Translations under genes and position numbers: made by a program
Assembly (NCBI RefSeq): GCF_037572775.1
Contig: NZ_JBBHKA010000001.1
Location: 2,046,001-2,110,000, forward strand
Direction: 5' to 3'
DNA length: 64,000 bases
From: Ramlibacter sp. PS4R-6
GTDB taxonomy: Bacteria > Pseudomonadota > Gammaproteobacteria > Burkholderiales > Burkholderiaceae_C
Shown: positions 41,814-50,835 of the stretch, in pieces
Position numbering within the stretch: position 1 is the first letter of the stretch
Layout of the letters: every line of letters begins with the position of its first letter
The notes under the pieces: generated by a model
The model's database searches: none
Told to the model about the DNA's origin: nothing
What the model saw: the letters and a program-made list of their open reading frames with translations, nothing else

Positions 41814-43471
41814 TTCGGCCCGCCGCCGCCTTCGGGCGTGACCCACACGATGTTCTGCGTCGGGTCCTTGATGTCGCAGGTCTTGCAGTGCACGCAGTTC
41901 TGCGCGTTGATCTGCAGCCGCTCGCCGCCGCCTTCGGCCGGCACGAATTCGTACACGCCTGCGGGGCAGTAGCGCTGCTCCGGGCCTGCGTACTTCGCCA
42001 GGTTCACCTGCGTCGGGATCGCGGCGTCCTTGAGCGTGAGGTGCGCGGGCTGGTCTTCCGCATGGTTGGTGTTGGAGATGAACACCGACGACAGCCGGTC
42101 GAAGGTGAGCTTGCCGTCGGGTTTGGCATACGCGATCGGCTTGCACTCGGACGCGGGCTTCAGGTACGCGTGGTCGGGCCTGTCGCGGCGCAGCGTCCAC
42201 GGCACGTGCCCGCGCAGCAGTTTGTGCTCGATGCCGTTCATGATCGTCGCGGGCCACAGGCCCTTCTTGAACCAGGCCTTGAAGTTGCGCGAGCGGTTGA
42301 GCTCGTCGTGCAGCCACGAGCGCTCGAACGCTTCGGGATAGGCCTTGAGCTCGTCGCGCTGGCGGCCCGACGTGACCGCGTCATAGGCTGCCTCCGCCGC
42401 GAGCATGCCGCTCTTGATCGCCGCGTGGCTGCCTTTGATGCGGGCCGCGTTGAGGTAGCCGGCGTCGTCGCCCACCAGCGCGCCGCCGGGGAAGACCTGC
42501 TTGGGCAGCGACAGGATGCCGCCTGCCGTGATGGCTCGCGCGCCGTACGACACGCGCTTGCCGCCTTCCAGGTACCAGCGGATGTTGCGATGGGTCTTCC
42601 AGCGCTGCATCTCCTCGAAGGGGCTCAGGTACGGATTGGAATAGTCGAGGCCCGTGATGAAGCCCAGCGTGACCAGGTTGCCCTCCATGTGGTACAGGAA
42701 AGCGCCCCCGTAGGTGTCGGTGGGCAAGGGCCAGCCCGCGGTGTGCAGCACGAGGCCCGGCTCGTGCTTCTTGGGGTCGATCTCCCACAGCTCCTTGACG
42801 CCGATGCCGTAGGCCTGCGGGTCGCGGCCTTCGTCCAGCTTGAACTTCGAGATGAGGTGGCGGCCCAGGTGGCCGCGGCAGCCTTCGGCGAACACCGTGT
42901 ACTTGCCGTGCAGCTCCATGCCCAGCTGGAAGTTCCCGGTGGGCTCGCCGTCCTTGCCCACGCCCATGTTGCCGGTGGCGACGCCCTTGACCGCGCCTTT
43001 CTCGTCGTAGAGCACTTCGGCCGCGGGAAAGCCCGGGAAGATCTCGACGCCCAGGCCTTCCGCCTGCTGCGCCAGCCAGCGCACCACGTTGCCCAGGCTC
43101 ACGATGTAGTTGCCATGGTTCTGGAAGATGCCCGGAAGCGCGAAGTTGGGCACGCGAAACGAGCCGTTCTCCGAAAGGAACACCATCGCGTCGTCGGTGA
43201 CGGGCTGGTTCAGCGGCGCGCCCTTGGCTTTCCAGTCAGGGATGAGCTCGGTGAGCGCGCGCGGGTCCATCACGGCGCCCGACAGGATGTGCGCGCCGGG
43301 CTCGGAGCCCTTTTCGAGCACGACGACGGAGACGTCCGTGCCGCGCTCGGCGGCGAGCTGCTTGAGGCGGATGGCGGTGGCGAGGCCGGCGGGGCCGCCG
43401 CCGACGACGACCACGTCGTATTCCATCGCTTCGCGGGGTCCGTACTGCGCCAGGATTTCTTCGTGCGTCAT
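41798..43471 (-). CDS. Electron transfer flavoprotein-ubiquinone oxidoreductase
   Basis: A 557-residue membrane-associated flavo-iron-sulfur protein that passes electrons from ETF (fatty-acid and amino-acid oxidation) to ubiquinone. The N-terminus has the FAD-binding VVVVGGGPAGLATAIRL and EKGSEPGAHILSG; the middle has YGGAFLYHMEGN and GDDAGYLNAARIKGSHAA. The C-terminus has the 4Fe-4S cysteines in YCPAGVYEF and NCVHCKTCDIKDP. The length is that of the family. The stop lies just before the glycine riboswitch. Confidence 0.96.
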   Translation of the reverse strand: MTHEEILAQYGPREAMEYDVVVVGGGPAGLATAIRLKQLAAERGTDVSVVVLEKGSEPGAHILSGAVMDPRALTELIPDWKAKGAPLNQPVTDDAMVFLSENGSFRVPNFALPGIFQNHGNYIVSLGNVVRWLAQQAEGLGVEIFPGFPAAEVLYDEKGAVKGVATGNMGVGKDGEPTGNFQLGMELHGKYTVFAEGCRGHLGRHLISKFKLDEGRDPQAYGIGVKELWEIDPKKHEPGLVLHTAGWPLPTDTYGGAFLYHMEGNLVTLGFITGLDYSNPYLSPFEEMQRWKTHRNIRWYLEGGKRVSYGARAITAGGILSLPKQVFPGGALVGDDAGYLNAARIKGSHAAIKSGMLAAEAAYDAVTSGRQRDELKAYPEAFERSWLHDELNRSRNFKAWFKKGLWPATIMNGIEHKLLRGHVPWTLRRDRPDHAYLKPASECKPIAYAKPDGKLTFDRLSSVFISNTNHAEDQPAHLTLKDAAIPTQVNLAKYAGPEQRYCPAGVYEFVPAEGGGERLQINAQNCVHCKTCDIKDPTQNIVWVTPEGGGGPNYVNM

Positions 43472-43521
43472 CGTTGGATTCTTGCCGATAATGGACGCGG
43501 CATTTTAGGCAGGAGACTCTC

Positions 43522-44304
43522 GTGAGCTACAGCATCGATTTGTCGGGCCGCGTCGCCTTGGTGACCGGCGCATCGAGCGGCCTGGGCGCGCAGTTCGCGC
43601 GCACGCTGGCGGGAGCGGGGGCGGCCGTCGTGCTCGCCGCGCGCCGCGTCGAGAAGCTCAAGGAGCTGCGCGCGAGGATCGAAGGCGAGGGCGGCGATGC
43701 GCACGTCGTGGCGCTGGACGTCACCGACATGGACAGCATCCGCTCCGCCGTCGCGCACGCGGAGACCGAAGTCGGCTCCATCGACATCCTGGTGAACAAC
43801 TCGGGCGTGAGCACCACGCAGCGCCTGCAGGACGTAACCGAGGACGACTACGACTACATCTTCGACGTGAACGTCAAGGGCGCCTTCTTCGTCGCGCAGG
43901 AAGTGGGCAAGCGCATGATCGCGCGTGCCAAGGGCGCCGCGCCCGGCACCTACACCGGCGGGCGCATCATCAACATCGCGTCCATGGCCGGCCTGCGCCC
44001 GCTGCCCCAGATCGGCGCCTATGCCATGAGCAAAGCAGCGGTGGTGCAGATGACCAAGGCCATGGCGCTGGAGTGGGGGCGCTTCGAGATCAACGTCAAC
44101 GCGATCTGCCCCGGCTACATCGACACCGAGATCAACCACCACCACTGGCAGACCCCGCAGGGCCAGAAGCTGGTGGACATGCTGCCGCGCAAGCGCATCG
44201 GCAAGCCCGAGGACCTCGATGCGCTGCTGGTGCTGCTGGCCAGCAGCGAGAGCCACTTCGTCAACGGCTCGGTGATCGCCGCCGACGACGGCTTCGGCAT
44301 CTGA
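43522..44304 (+). CDS. SDR-family oxidoreductase
   Basis: A 260-residue short-chain dehydrogenase. The cofactor motif TGASSGLG is at 16-23, NNSG follows, and the active site is Ser in NIASMAGL and Tyr-Lys in YAMSK. The AARR after strand two suggests NADP preference. The substrate is unknown; the neighbouring thioesterase and the ETF-QO hint at acyl-CoA metabolism. The start is GTG at 43522 with AGGAG upstream; the stop overlaps the thioesterase start in TGATG. Confidence 0.88.
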   Translation: MSYSIDLSGRVALVTGASSGLGAQFARTLAGAGAAVVLAARRVEKLKELRARIEGEGGDAHVVALDVTDMDSIRSAVAHAETEVGSIDILVNNSGVSTTQRLQDVTEDDYDYIFDVNVKGAFFVAQEVGKRMIARAKGAAPGTYTGGRIINIASMAGLRPLPQIGAYAMSKAAVVQMTKAMALEWGRFEINVNAICPGYIDTEINHHHWQTPQGQKLVDMLPRKRIGKPEDLDALLVLLASSESHFVNGSVIAADDGFGI

Positions 44305-44732
44305 TGAAGTTCGAGCTGCCGGACAAGAAGAAGCTCGTCTTCGAGATGACCCTCCCCATCCGCTGGGGCGACATGGACGCGATGGGCCATGTGAACAACA
44401 CCAACTACTTCCGCTTCATGGAAGTGATCCGGCTCGAGTGGATGCGGTCGCTGGGCGAAACCCTGGGCCCGCAGACGGTGGAAGGGCTCGTGATCATCAA
44501 CGCCTTCTGCACCTTCCACCGGCAGTTCGAATACCCCGCCGACATCCTCGCGCGCCTGTACGTCAGTGACCCGGGCCGAACCAGCTTCGAGAGCTGGACG
44601 ACGATGACGAAGGTGGAAGAGCCCGATGCGGTCTACGCCAGCGGCGGCGCGACGATCGTATGGGCCGACTACACGAAGCAGAAGTCGGTGCCGCTGCCCG
44701 AGCGCATCCGCGCGATCATTTCTTCTCCTTAG
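44304..44732 (+). CDS. Acyl-CoA thioesterase, 4HBT hot-dog family
   Basis: A 142-residue hot-dog-fold thioesterase of the 4-hydroxybenzoyl-CoA thioesterase type. The catalytic segment is RWGDMDAMGHVNNTNYFRFMEV, with the Asp and the HVNN typical of the family. It should hydrolyse an acyl-CoA whose identity is unknown. It is coupled to the SDR gene at its start and overlaps the convergent CMD-family gene by 17 bases. Confidence 0.88.
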   Translation: MKFELPDKKKLVFEMTLPIRWGDMDAMGHVNNTNYFRFMEVIRLEWMRSLGETLGPQTVEGLVIINAFCTFHRQFEYPADILARLYVSDPGRTSFESWTTMTKVEEPDAVYASGGATIVWADYTKQKSVPLPERIRAIISSP

Positions 44733-45306
44733 GCACCCGGCCCATCAGGTAGAACTCCGGGTTGGGCATCATGTTCGAGAAGCTGGCCATGCGATTGGAC
44801 AGGCCGAAGAAGGCCGTGATCGCGGCGATGTCCCAGATGTCCTCGTCCGAGAAGCCGTGCGCGTGCAGCGGCGCGAAGTCGGCCTCGTCGATCTCGTGCG
44901 AGCGCAGGCACACCTTCATCGCGAAATCCAGCATGGCCTTCTGCCGCGGCGGGATGTCGGCCTTGCGATAGTTCACCGCCACCTGGTCGGCGACCAGCGG
45001 CTTCTTCTCGTAGATGCGCAGGATCGCGCCGTGCGCCACCACGCAGTACAGGCAGTTGTTGGCCGCGCTCGTCGTCGTGACGATCATCTCGCGCTCACCC
45101 TTCGTGAGGCCGCTTTCCCGCCCGACCACTTCCGGCGTCATCAACGCATCGTGGTACGCGAAGAACGCGCGCCACTCCGCCGGGCGGCGCGCGAACGCCA
45201 GGAACACATTCGGCACGAAGCCGGCCTTGTCCTGCACCTCGAGGATGCGCTGGCGGATGTCCTCCGGGACGTCCTGGATGTCGGGCATCGGGTAGCGGTT
45301 CTTCAT
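44716..45306 (-). CDS. Peroxidase-related CMD/AhpD-family protein
   Basis: A 196-residue carboxymuconolactone-decarboxylase-fold protein. The AhpD-like redox core is CLYCVVAHGA, with Cys85, Cys88 and His92 matching the proton-relay Cys pair of peroxidase-related members. It is therefore more likely an alkylhydroperoxidase than a decarboxylase. The start at 45306 is the ATG before the family N-terminus; the frame continues upstream but without similarity. Divergent from a second CMD-family gene 39 bases away. Confidence 0.86.
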   Translation of the reverse strand: MKNRYPMPDIQDVPEDIRQRILEVQDKAGFVPNVFLAFARRPAEWRAFFAYHDALMTPEVVGRESGLTKGEREMIVTTTSAANNCLYCVVAHGAILRIYEKKPLVADQVAVNYRKADIPPRQKAMLDFAMKVCLRSHEIDEADFAPLHAHGFSDEDIWDIAAITAFFGLSNRMASFSNMMPNPEFYLMGRVPKEKK

Positions 45307-45345
45307 GCGGCGATTATCCTGTCGGCACGCAAAAGGAGCATGCCA

Positions 45346-45738
45346 ATGGAACTCTCGAACGACCCCGTCACGCAAGCGGGCCTGGCCACGCGCCGCAAGG
45401 TGCTGGGCAACGACTACGTGCAGGCCGCGCTGGACAAGGCCACGGCCTTCAACGCGCCGCTGCAGGAGCTGGTGACGAAGAACGCCTGGGGCAACACCTG
45501 GCAGCGCAAGGGCATCGACCTGAAGACGCGCAGCATCGTGACGGTTTCGATGCTCGTCGCGCTGGGCCGCATGCACGAGCTGAAGATCCACGTGCGCGGC
45601 GCGCTCAACAACGGCGTGACGCCGGAAGAGCTGCAGGAGATCTTCCTGCACGCCAGCGTGTATTGCGGCTTCCCGGCGGCCGTGGATGCGTTCCGTACCG
45701 CAAGCGAGGTGATCGAGGCAGGTGCTGCCGGGCGCTGA
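45346..45738 (+). CDS. Carboxymuconolactone decarboxylase family protein
   Basis: A 130-residue all-helical protein like PcaC: TRRKVLGNDYVQAAL, KTRSIVTVSMLVALGR and the terminal HASVYCGFPAAVDAFRTA. Unlike the divergent neighbour it has no CxxC, so it fits the gamma-carboxymuconolactone decarboxylase subgroup; no other protocatechuate genes are near. The ATG at 45346 is chosen over that at 45340, because AAAGGAG (45332-45338) is then 7 bases away instead of 1. Confidence 0.86.
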   Translation: MELSNDPVTQAGLATRRKVLGNDYVQAALDKATAFNAPLQELVTKNAWGNTWQRKGIDLKTRSIVTVSMLVALGRMHELKIHVRGALNNGVTPEELQEIFLHASVYCGFPAAVDAFRTASEVIEAGAAGR

Positions 45739-45755
45739 CGAGCGCGGCACCGGAC

Positions 45756-47015
45756 TCAGTTGCGCGTGCCCTGCTGGCCGCGCCCCGCATGCTGTGCGAT
45801 GAACGCGAGCAGGGTCGCGACGCAAGTCTCCCAGGCGGGCTCGCTGGGCTGCACGACGTGGCTCGTGCTGTCCAGCGCCACGAACCGCGCGCCCTCGATG
45901 CCGGTCGCGAGTTCCCGGCCCAGCGACACCGGGACCCATGCGTCGCGCTCGCTGTGCATGACCAGGGTCGGTACCCGCACCTGGCGCAGGCGGTCCGACA
46001 CATCCAGCCCGCCCGTGAGCCCCACGATCTGCGCGGCGATTTCGGCGGACGCGGACACGCGCTGCAGCTCGTTCATCGCATCCATTTCGGCCCGCGAAGC
46101 ATCGGGCCAGCCGAGCGAGGTGAACAGCTGCCGAAACGCCGGGTTCACCTTGCCCCAGCCCTGCAGGGTGAGGAGCTGGAACGCGTCGCCGCGCTGCACG
46201 GTCTCGGGCTCCCCGCGGCGCCGCCATCCCCTCGCATAGCCGCCCAGGAGGACCATGCACGACACCCGCTTGGGGTGCCGGACCGCGAACTCGATCGCCG
46301 TCGCGGCGCCTTGTGAGATGCCCAGGAGGGCGATGGGCCCGCTCGCGAAGCGCCGGGCGACTTCCTCGAAGTCGCTCACCGACGTCTCGAAATCCAGCGG
46401 CGGAACCTTCCTGTCCGACAGGCCCGTTCCGCGCTGGTCGTAGCGGATCAGGCGCACCTGTTGCGACAGCCGCGTATTCAGCGGGCCCCAGACGTGCGTC
46501 GTCCACTCGTGCTCGAGGTGCGTCATCCACACGCCCGCGCGCAGCACATCCGGGCCCTCACCGGAGGCCGACGCCGCGATGTGGACCCCATCCTTGGCAC
46601 GCACGAAGTGAACTGCGCGGTCGATGGCGGGGCCTGCCGCAGGCGGGTGGGTGGGCGCGGCGAGGGGCCGGAGCGGCGCGATGAAGCGGTATCCGCGCCC
46701 CGGCACGGTTTGCAGCCAGTCGCGATCGCCGCCCTGTGCAGCGAACGCCTTTCGCAATGCGGAGATGTGCACCTGCAAGCTGTTTTCGGTCACGACCGTG
46801 CCGGGCCAGACACGTTCCATCAGCGTGTCCTTGGAGACCAGCTCCCCGTGCGCGAGCGCCAGCTCGCAGAGGACGTCGACGGCCCGGGATCCCGCCGCGA
46901 CAGGGTTGCCCTCGTGGAGGAGCACCCGTCGCGCGCAGTCGAGTTCGAAGGAGCCGAAAGCAAGCCGGTCGTTCAACACATCTTCCTGCAGGGGCGCCCG
47001 CTCAGGACTCTTCAC
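45756..47015 (-). CDS. Winged-helix regulator fused to an alpha/beta hydrolase
   Basis: A 419-residue two-domain protein. Residues 17-113 form an OmpR/CadC-type winged helix (RAVDVLCELALAHGELVSKD, ENSLQVHISALRKAF, VPGRGYRFIAP). After a Pro/Ala linker, residues about 140-410 are an alpha/beta hydrolase with nucleophile Ser234 (GISQGA), probable acid Asp358 (HSERDAW) and His386 (TSHVV), so catalysis may be intact. There is no receiver or transmembrane helix. It could be a one-component regulator whose hydrolase domain senses or degrades the inducer. It is divergent from an EthD-family gene. Confidence 0.88.
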   Translation of the reverse strand: MKSPERAPLQEDVLNDRLAFGSFELDCARRVLLHEGNPVAAGSRAVDVLCELALAHGELVSKDTLMERVWPGTVVTENSLQVHISALRKAFAAQGGDRDWLQTVPGRGYRFIAPLRPLAAPTHPPAAGPAIDRAVHFVRAKDGVHIAASASGEGPDVLRAGVWMTHLEHEWTTHVWGPLNTRLSQQVRLIRYDQRGTGLSDRKVPPLDFETSVSDFEEVARRFASGPIALLGISQGAATAIEFAVRHPKRVSCMVLLGGYARGWRRRGEPETVQRGDAFQLLTLQGWGKVNPAFRQLFTSLGWPDASRAEMDAMNELQRVSASAEIAAQIVGLTGGLDVSDRLRQVRVPTLVMHSERDAWVPVSLGRELATGIEGARFVALDSTSHVVQPSEPAWETCVATLLAFIAQHAGRGQQGTRN

Positions 47016-47089
47016 AACAATTCAGGCGCCGATCAGGACGCGACTTTAACGTGTGCCTATGCTGGCGCATCCACACGAAGGAGATGGAC

Positions 47090-47404
47090 GTGATCAAGTT
47101 CAACGTGCTGTATCCCGCGCAGCAAGGCGCGCGCTTCGACCATGCGTACTACCGCGACAAGCACATGCCGATGGTTGCGGCCCGCCTCGGCGCAGCCTGC
47201 CAGCGCTACACGATCGACACGGGGCTGGCCGGCGGCGAGCCCGGTGCCGCTTCGCCGTACATCGCCGGCTGCAGCATCTACTGCGCCTCCGTCGAGGCCC
47301 TGCAGGGCGCCCTGGGCCCGCACGTGCAGGAGATCATGGCCGACATCCCCAACTACACGAACACGCGGCCCGTCATCTGGATCAGCGAAGCCACGGTCGG
47401 TTAG
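47090..47404 (+). CDS. EthD-family protein
   Basis: A 104-residue ferredoxin-like dimeric alpha/beta-barrel protein of the EthD family: IKFNVLYPAQQGARFDHAYYRDKHMPMVAARL at the N-terminal part gives the family's conserved Tyr and His. Members appear in ether and polyketide metabolism but the reaction is rarely known. The GTG at 47090 is preferred: AAGGAG (47078-47083) is 6 bases away, whereas it touches the ATG at 47084. Divergent from the wHTH-hydrolase fusion, its likely regulator. Confidence 0.82.
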   Translation: MIKFNVLYPAQQGARFDHAYYRDKHMPMVAARLGAACQRYTIDTGLAGGEPGAASPYIAGCSIYCASVEALQGALGPHVQEIMADIPNYTNTRPVIWISEATVG

Positions 47405-47410
47405 CCGGCC

Positions 47411-47959
47411 TCAGGCCGTGCCGGCCATCAATTTGTGCACGAGGTCGGCCGTGGTGCTGGCCTTGTACTTGCGCATCAGCCGCGCGCGGTAGATCTCCAC
47501 CGTGCGGTGGCTGATCGCCAGCGTCTTGCCGATCTCCTTGCTGGTCATGCCGTCCAGCAATCGCGCGGCCACCTCGCGCTCGCGCGCCGTCAGCTCCGCC
47601 TTCACGGGCCGCTGCGAGCTCAGGTCCTCGAAGGCCCAGATGCCGGATTCGTGCGGCTGCTCGCGGTTGAGCGCGTGGCCGGTCACGTGGCACCAGAAGA
47701 CCTCGCCGCTCGCGCGCTTCATGATGCGGTCGTCGGCGTAGTGGCCTTTCGCATTCAGGATCGGCGCCATGCGGGCGCCGAGCCGCTCGTACTCGTCCGC
47801 GCTGGGGTAGAGCACCTGGAACGACTGGCCGACCAGCGCCTCGTGCGACCATCCGAACATGTCGCACAGCTGCTGGTTGCAATCGACGATGGCGCGGTTG
47901 CGCGAGACGCACAATCCCACCGGCGCCAGGTTGAATGCCAGGCGGTAGTCCACTTCCAC
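47411..47959 (-). CDS. PAS-LuxR transcriptional regulator
   Basis: A 182-residue regulator. Residues about 5-115 form a PAS domain ([34 protein letters not shown]). The C-terminal LuxR/FixJ-type helix-turn-helix is [40 protein letters not shown]. There is no receiver domain, so the signal should be sensed by the PAS domain itself. The start is GTG at 47959. It faces scoA-scoB across 103 bases, where a TACG-type dyad lies, and is probably their regulator. Confidence 0.9.
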   Translation of the reverse strand: MEVDYRLAFNLAPVGLCVSRNRAIVDCNQQLCDMFGWSHEALVGQSFQVLYPSADEYERLGARMAPILNAKGHYADDRIMKRASGEVFWCHVTGHALNREQPHESGIWAFEDLSSQRPVKAELTAREREVAARLLDGMTSKEIGKTLAISHRTVEIYRARLMRKYKASTTADLVHKLMAGTA

Positions 47960-47970
47960 GCGGGTTAGCC

Positions 47971-48004
47971 TTTACGAAGAACTACGTAGCGCATTAGGTA
48001 GTAT
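47971..48004 (+). promoter_or_regulatory. Possible regulator site and promoter before scoA
   Basis: The gap between the PAS-LuxR gene and scoA holds the perfect 8-base palindrome CTACGTAG (47982-47989) with further TACG (47973-47976) and CGTAG (48005-48009) elements. A -10-like TAGTAT is at 47999-48004; the -35 position (GAAGAA) is poor, which fits an activator-dependent promoter. Binding by the adjacent PAS-LuxR protein is inferred only. Confidence 0.4.
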
Positions 48005-48062
48005 CGTAGCGGGCATTCCGGGGGCGATTCCTCCGGGTTTACGAGCGCAACAGGAGACCACT

Positions 48063-48761
48063 GTGAACAAGCTCTATCCCAGTGCAGCAGCCGCCCTCGA
48101 CGGCGTCGTGAAGGACGGCCAGCTGCTCGCCGTCGGCGGCTTCGGCCTGTGCGGCATCCCCGAGGCACTCATCGAGGCGCTGAAGGAAAGCGGCAAGAAG
48201 AACCTCACCGCCATCTCCAACAACGCCGGCGTCGACGACTTCGGCCTGGGCAAGCTGCTGCAGACGCGCCAGATCAAGAAGATGATCAGCTCGTACGTGG
48301 GCGAGAACAAGGAGTTCGAGCGCCAGTACCTGGCGGGCGAGCTCGAGCTGGAGTTCACGCCGCAAGGCACGCTGGCCGAAAAGCTGCGTGCCGGCGGCGC
48401 CGGCATCCCGGCCTTCTTCACGAAGACGGGTGTGGGCACGATGGTCGCCGAAGGCAAGGAACTGCGCGAGTTCGACGGCGAGACCTACGTGATGGAGCGA
48501 TCGCTCGTGCCCGACGTCGCGCTGGTGAAGGCCGACGTCGCCGACAAGAGCGGCAACCTGCGCTTCAACCTGACGGCGCGCAACTTCAACCCGGCCTGCG
48601 CGATGGCCGGCAAGGTCTGCATCGTCGAGGTGGAGAAGGTCGTCGAAGTGGGCGAGCTCGCGCCCGACGACATCCACCTGCCCGGCATCTACGTGCACCG
48701 CATCGTGCTGAATGCGAAGCCCGAGAAGCGCATCGAGAAGCGCACCACGCGCACCGCCTAA
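48063..48761 (+). CDS. scoA: 3-oxoacid CoA-transferase subunit A
   Basis: The 232-residue alpha subunit of succinyl-CoA:3-ketoacid CoA-transferase, which activates acetoacetate with succinyl-CoA. The family segments [16 protein letters not shown] near the N-terminus, [10 protein letters not shown] and [15 protein letters not shown] are clear. The start is GTG at 48063 with CAGGAG upstream. The beta subunit follows after 11 bases. Confidence 0.95.
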   Translation: MNKLYPSAAAALDGVVKDGQLLAVGGFGLCGIPEALIEALKESGKKNLTAISNNAGVDDFGLGKLLQTRQIKKMISSYVGENKEFERQYLAGELELEFTPQGTLAEKLRAGGAGIPAFFTKTGVGTMVAEGKELREFDGETYVMERSLVPDVALVKADVADKSGNLRFNLTARNFNPACAMAGKVCIVEVEKVVEVGELAPDDIHLPGIYVHRIVLNAKPEKRIEKRTTRTA

Positions 48762-48772
48762 GGAGAGACGAC

Positions 48773-49408
48773 ATGCCCTGGACCCAAGACCAGATGGCCG
48801 CGCGCGCGGCGCAGGAACTGGAAGACGGCTTCTACGTGAACCTCGGCATCGGCATCCCGACGCTGGTGGCCAACTTCACGGGCGACAAGGAAGTGTGGCT
48901 GCAGTCGGAGAACGGCATGCTGGGCATCGGCCCCTTCCCGACGGAGGCGGAAGTCGACGCCGACCTGATCAACGCCGGCAAGCAGACGGTGACCACGATC
49001 AAGGGCAGCTCGATCTTCGGCAGCCACGAGAGCTTCGCGATGATCCGCGGCGGCAAGATCAACCTGTCGATCCTGGGCGCCATGCAGGTCAGCGAACACG
49101 GCGACCTCGCCAACTGGATGATCCCCGGCAAGATGGTCAAGGGCATGGGCGGCGCGATGGACCTGGTCGCGGGCGTCAAGCGCGTGATCGTCCTGATGGA
49201 GCACGTCGCGAAGAAGAAGGACGGCACCGAGGACCTGAAGATCCTGCCCAAGTGCACGCTGCCGCTCACGGGCGTGGGCGTGGTCGACCGCATCATCACC
49301 GACCTGGGCGTGTTCGACGTGACGCCGCAGGGCCTGAAGATCGTGGAGCTCGCGCCCGAAGTGACGCGCGATTTCGTGCAGTCCAAGACCGGCGTCAAGC
49401 TGCACTAG
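48773..49408 (+). CDS. scoB: 3-oxoacid CoA-transferase subunit B
   Basis: The 211-residue beta subunit. [17 protein letters not shown] is near the N-terminus, and the catalytic glutamate that forms the CoA thioester is Glu46 in [17 protein letters not shown] closes the protein. AGGAGAG lies before the start. With scoA it forms the complete enzyme for ketone-body use and possibly for poly-hydroxybutyrate-derived acetoacetate. Confidence 0.95.
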   Translation: MPWTQDQMAARAAQELEDGFYVNLGIGIPTLVANFTGDKEVWLQSENGMLGIGPFPTEAEVDADLINAGKQTVTTIKGSSIFGSHESFAMIRGGKINLSILGAMQVSEHGDLANWMIPGKMVKGMGGAMDLVAGVKRVIVLMEHVAKKKDGTEDLKILPKCTLPLTGVGVVDRIITDLGVFDVTPQGLKIVELAPEVTRDFVQSKTGVKLH

Positions 49409-49415
49409 CCTGCGC

Positions 49416-50075
49416 TCAAGGCGCGGCGCTCAGCGTCGCGCCCGCGAATTGCGAGTTTGTCCCCGCATCCGACAGCACGCTCCCGGCGGCGAGCGTGAGC
49501 AGGAACACCCCCGCGGAGCGCGCCACCACGCGCGCGGAGACGTCGCAGCCCCCGCGGCGGATGACGCTACCCCTTTCCAGCGTGACCTGGTTGCCGCCCG
49601 GCGCCGCGCGCACCATCGCGGCGCACGTCCCGCCGAGCGCCGGCTGCGCGGCAAGGGTCACGCCCGGCGGGAGTTGGAGCGTCAACGGACGCACGAGCGT
49701 GGCTCCGCCGGCGCTGGCGAATGCCATCGTGAGGATGCTCGGAGCCCCGACGGCAACGCTCGCGGGCTCGACATGCAGGGAGGCGACCAGTTCCGCATGG
49801 ACACGCGTGGCCGCGCGCGCCCCGGCATCGCGCGCAAGGGCCGCGGCTTCTTCGGGCGCGATGTCGGCGGGGTCGGCCAGCGAGCGCGGTTCCGCCTGGC
49901 CGGCCGGCCGCAGGTCCGCCGCGAAGGTGTAGCCGCCCGCCCTGGCCCACAGGTACAGCGTCACCTCCCCGTCGTCCCGCGGGAAGCTGAGGGTCACGCC
50001 ACGCGAAATGTCCTGCGCCGCGGCGTGCGAGGCGGCGAAGAAGGCTGCGATGGCGAGGAGGGTCCGTCGGCCCAT
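49416..50075 (-). CDS. Exported protein of unknown function
   Basis: A 219-residue protein with a signal peptide (RRTLLAIAAFFAASHAAAQ). The body is Ala/Gly/Val-rich and beta-prone. From about residue 115 it resembles the repeat-type extracellular domain in which a pro-rich LPPGV segment and spaced cysteines occur (two cysteines here, in GGTCAAM and RGGCDVS, probably a disulfide). I cannot name the family with confidence. It converges on scoB with 7 bases between the stops and is divergent from another exported protein. Confidence 0.68.
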   Translation of the reverse strand: MGRRTLLAIAAFFAASHAAAQDISRGVTLSFPRDDGEVTLYLWARAGGYTFAADLRPAGQAEPRSLADPADIAPEEAAALARDAGARAATRVHAELVASLHVEPASVAVGAPSILTMAFASAGGATLVRPLTLQLPPGVTLAAQPALGGTCAAMVRAAPGGNQVTLERGSVIRRGGCDVSARVVARSAGVFLLTLAAGSVLSDAGTNSQFAGATLSAAP

Positions 50076-50215
50076 ATGGATGAGTCTAGCTTTCGCATGC
50101 CGCGTGTCGATGCGGGCTGACAGTGTTTCAGCCGAGGCGCCTGCAAAACGGGCCGGGGCACGCGGCTCATCATCGCGGCGAAAGGCCGTGCATGCGCACG
50201 GCGGGAGAGATCACC

Positions 50216-50737
50216 ATGCGTCGTTGGAAACCCATCGTCCTCGTGCCGCTGCTGGGCCTGGCCTCGCTGCAGGCGCTGGCCTGCTACACGGTCTACGACC
50301 GCAACAACCGCGTCATGTGGCAGGGCGACAAGCCGCCCGTCGACATGAGCCGGCCGCTGAGCGAAACCGTGCCGGTGCGCTTCCCGGGCGGCCAGATGGT
50401 GTTCGACGATTCGCCCACGTGTCCGGTCGTGAGTTCCGTCGCCATGGGCAACGGCGGCTTCGTCACCGCCACGAACTCGCCGCTGCTCACCGACCAGAAG
50501 ACCGCGCGCGAGCTGCGCCTGCCGCACCGCATGGTCGGCGAGAACATCGCGATGGTCCCCGCGCAGGCGGTGGCCATGGAACCGGGAGTGACCGTGGTGC
50601 CGTCCGTCACGGTCGCCTCCAAAAGCCCGGACACGCGCACGATGGGCGCGCCCGGCGCGGTCATCACCGAATACCGCAACCCGCCGCTCACCGTGATCCG
50701 GCGCGGCAACGAAATCATCGTGACCGAACAGCGCTGA
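50216..50737 (+). CDS. Exported protein of unknown function
   Basis: A 173-residue protein with a signal peptide (RRWKPIVLVPLLGLASLQALA) cleaved before or at CYTVYDRNNRVMWQGDKPP, a segment that looks like a small periplasmic domain. The rest is low in helices, rich in Val, Thr and Pro. The start at 50216 is fixed by the signal and by GGGAGAG upstream. The function is unknown; proteins with the same CYTVYD start seem common in Comamonadaceae, but I could not check. Confidence 0.7.
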   Translation: MRRWKPIVLVPLLGLASLQALACYTVYDRNNRVMWQGDKPPVDMSRPLSETVPVRFPGGQMVFDDSPTCPVVSSVAMGNGGFVTATNSPLLTDQKTARELRLPHRMVGENIAMVPAQAVAMEPGVTVVPSVTVASKSPDTRTMGAPGAVITEYRNPPLTVIRRGNEIIVTEQR

Positions 50738-50835
50738 GGCGCAGCCCGTCGCACGCTCCTGCAGTCCGTCGCAACGCGGCGGACGCACCGGCTCCTGGAA
50801 CCTACGATCCGCGCATCGTTTCCAGGAGTTTTTTC

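Noticed and set aside
40370-43525. A long plus-strand frame across gcvT and ETF-QO
   Set aside because: It would cover the glycine riboswitch and two certain genes; composition is that of an antisense shadow.
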